NCBI GenBank assembly: GCA_029263555.1
Contig: JAJUFW010000164.1
Location: forward strand, 1 to 6,813
DNA: 6,813 nucleotides
Direction of reading: 5' to 3'
Origin: Alphaproteobacteria bacterium
GTDB lineage: Bacteria; Pseudomonadota; Alphaproteobacteria; DSM-16000; Inquilinaceae
In this document: in pieces, positions 6,012-6,813 of the stretch
Layout: each line of letters opens with the position of its first letter
How positions within the stretch are numbered: the first letter of the stretch is position 1
Notes under the pieces: model-generated
Databases searched by the model: none
What the model was told of the DNA's origin: nothing
What the model saw: the letters and a program-made list of their open reading frames with translations, nothing else
Program-made: the position numbers and the translations under genes

Positions 6012-6029
6012 CTGTTTCACGTGAAACAG
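6012..6029. other. parS: parS partition site (perfect 16-mer between mnmE and mnmG)
   Basis: CTGTTTCACGTGAAACAG is an 18-base perfect palindrome. Its inner 16 bases (6013-6028) are identical to the established bacterial parS consensus TGTTTCACGTGAAACA. ParB, encoded in the same window, has the helix-turn-helix expected to bind it and would load here as a CTP clamp. The site begins directly after the mnmE stop codon and lies about 15 bases upstream of the -35 element of the predicted mnmG promoter, so bound ParB could affect transcription of mnmG. It is the only one of the three sites outside a reading frame and the only one matching all 16 positions. Confidence 0.97.
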
Positions 6030-6813
6030 CTATTTGCCGATGCAGAAATCCCGGAAGACGATATCCAGCAGATCCTCGACATCGACCTTCCCCGTGATGC
6101 GGCCGAGCGCCCGCAACGCCAGCCGGACATCCTCCGCGACCAGTTCCGGAAGCGGCGCGCCCTCGGCCCGCAAAAGCGCCTCCCGGCATTCCTCCAGCGC
6201 CTGCCGGTGTCGCAGCCGGGTGAGGGACGGGGCCCCGCTGCCGCCCAGCCGGTCGGCGACCAGTTCCTCCAGTCGTCCCAGCAGCCCTCCCATGCCTTCG
6301 CCCGTGCGGACGGAAACCCCGATGAACCCTTCCGGCAGGTCGAGATCCGGCCGCAGGTCCACCTTGTTGAGCACGGTCAGGCTGTCGCCGTCGGCCAAGC
6401 CCGTCACCTCCGGGTCCAGCTCCGGCCAGTCCAGCGCGTCGAACAGCAGGATCTTCACGTCGGCCTGCTCGGCCCTCGCGCGGGCGCGGCGAATGCCTTC
6501 GTCTTCGATCTCGTCCGATGCTTGGCGCAGGCCGGCCGTGTCGGCGACGATCACCGGATAGCCGCCGAGATCCAGATGCACCTCGATCACGTCCCGGGTC
6601 GTCCCGGCCCGCTCGGACACGATCGCCGCATCCCGCCGGGCCAGCGCATTGAGCAGGCTGGACTTCCCGGCATTGGGCGGGCCCAGGATCGCGATCTGGA
6701 CGCCGGACCGCAGCCGCTCCCCGCGGCGGTTGTCGTCGAGATGCCGCCCGATTTCCGCGATCAGCAGGGCCAGTTCGGGCCGAACCTGCTCCGCAACGCC
6801 CTCGGGCAGATCC
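6030..6813 (-). CDS. mnmE: tRNA modification GTPase MnmE (TrmE), C-terminal part (5' end outside window)
   Basis: MnmE is the potassium-activated, G-domain-dimerising GTPase that works with MnmG on wobble U34 of tRNA. The visible 260 codons run from base 6812 to TAG at 6032-6030, so the N-terminal folate-binding domain and part of the helical domain are missing. G motifs in order, numbered from the window edge, are: G1 GPPNAGKSSLLN (44-55), whose Asn47 corresponds to the potassium-coordinating Asn; G2 AGTTRD (69-74); G3 DTAG (91-94); G4 NKVD (149-152); and a G5-like SVRTGEG. The C-terminus is FCIGK, the conserved tail whose Cys is needed for modification. A GTG at 6620 in the same frame is internal (the Val before SERAGTTRD) and not a start. 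The stop codon abuts a parS palindrome, and mnmG follows on the same strand. Confidence 0.98.
   Translation of the reverse strand, partial: DLPEGVAEQVRPELALLIAEIGRHLDDNRRGERLRSGVQIAILGPPNAGKSSLLNALARRDAAIVSERAGTTRDVIEVHLDLGGYPVIVADTAGLRQASDEIEDEGIRRARARAEQADVKILLFDALDWPELDPEVTGLADGDSLTVLNKVDLRPDLDLPEGFIGVSVRTGEGMGGLLGRLEELVADRLGGSGAPSLTRLRHRQALEECREALLRAEGAPLPELVAEDVRLALRALGRITGKVDVEDLLDIVFRDFCIGK

Noticed and set aside
6030..6620. A separate 196-residue protein starting at GTG 6620
   Set aside because: The frame is open to the window edge and encodes the MnmE P-loop upstream of this codon; the GTG is the internal Val before SERAGTTRD.
1..6813. Origin of replication, mobile element, CRISPR or novel defence system
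   Set aside because: The gene order suggests the origin is nearby, but I saw no DnaA-box cluster or AT-rich unwinding region. Every gene is a recognisable housekeeping gene, and there is no space for accessory cargo.

Overview
The window is a GC-rich chromosomal core region from a proteobacterium, most probably an alphaproteobacterium. The gene order (mnmE-mnmG-rsmG-parA-parB facing holA-lptE-leuS) is the arrangement commonly found near the replication origin in that class. Features of the proteins agree: the MnmE P-loop reads GPPNAGKSS, LptE starts its mature part with CGYQPIYG, and ParB has the RGLKALFGD N-terminus. A Rhodospirillales-like member is possible, but I cannot place it below class.

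Layout. On the + strand are the 3' end of leuS (1-172), lptE (156-668) and holA (675-1700), tightly packed and presumably one transcript. On the - strand, read from right to left, are mnmE (6030 to beyond the right edge), mnmG (4091-5959), rsmG (3481-4098), parA (2643-3488) and parB (1714-2646). The two groups converge with only 13 bases between the holA and parB stop codons. No gap between genes exceeds 70 bases, so there are no unexplained long non-coding stretches. I saw no tRNA, rRNA, insertion sequence or CRISPR array, and no DnaA-box cluster.

How the genes work together. The - strand group joins tRNA wobble-uridine modification (MnmE, MnmG), 16S rRNA methylation (RsmG) and chromosome segregation (ParA, ParB). 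The + strand group covers leucyl-tRNA synthesis, lipopolysaccharide export assembly and the replicase clamp loader. The partition system is complete in the window, because three parS palindromes lie upstream of parAB. One full 16-mer sits between mnmE and mnmG; two 15/16 copies lie inside the rsmG reading frame, where each is read as Val-Ser-Arg-Glu-Thr.

The least ordinary points are three. The rsmG coding sequence has been shaped to hold two parS sites. A likely sigma70-type promoter in front of mnmG would give an almost leaderless mRNA. rsmG, parA and parB probably all begin with GTG nested in the stop region of the gene before. I see no new or undescribed system; this is a conserved housekeeping neighbourhood.
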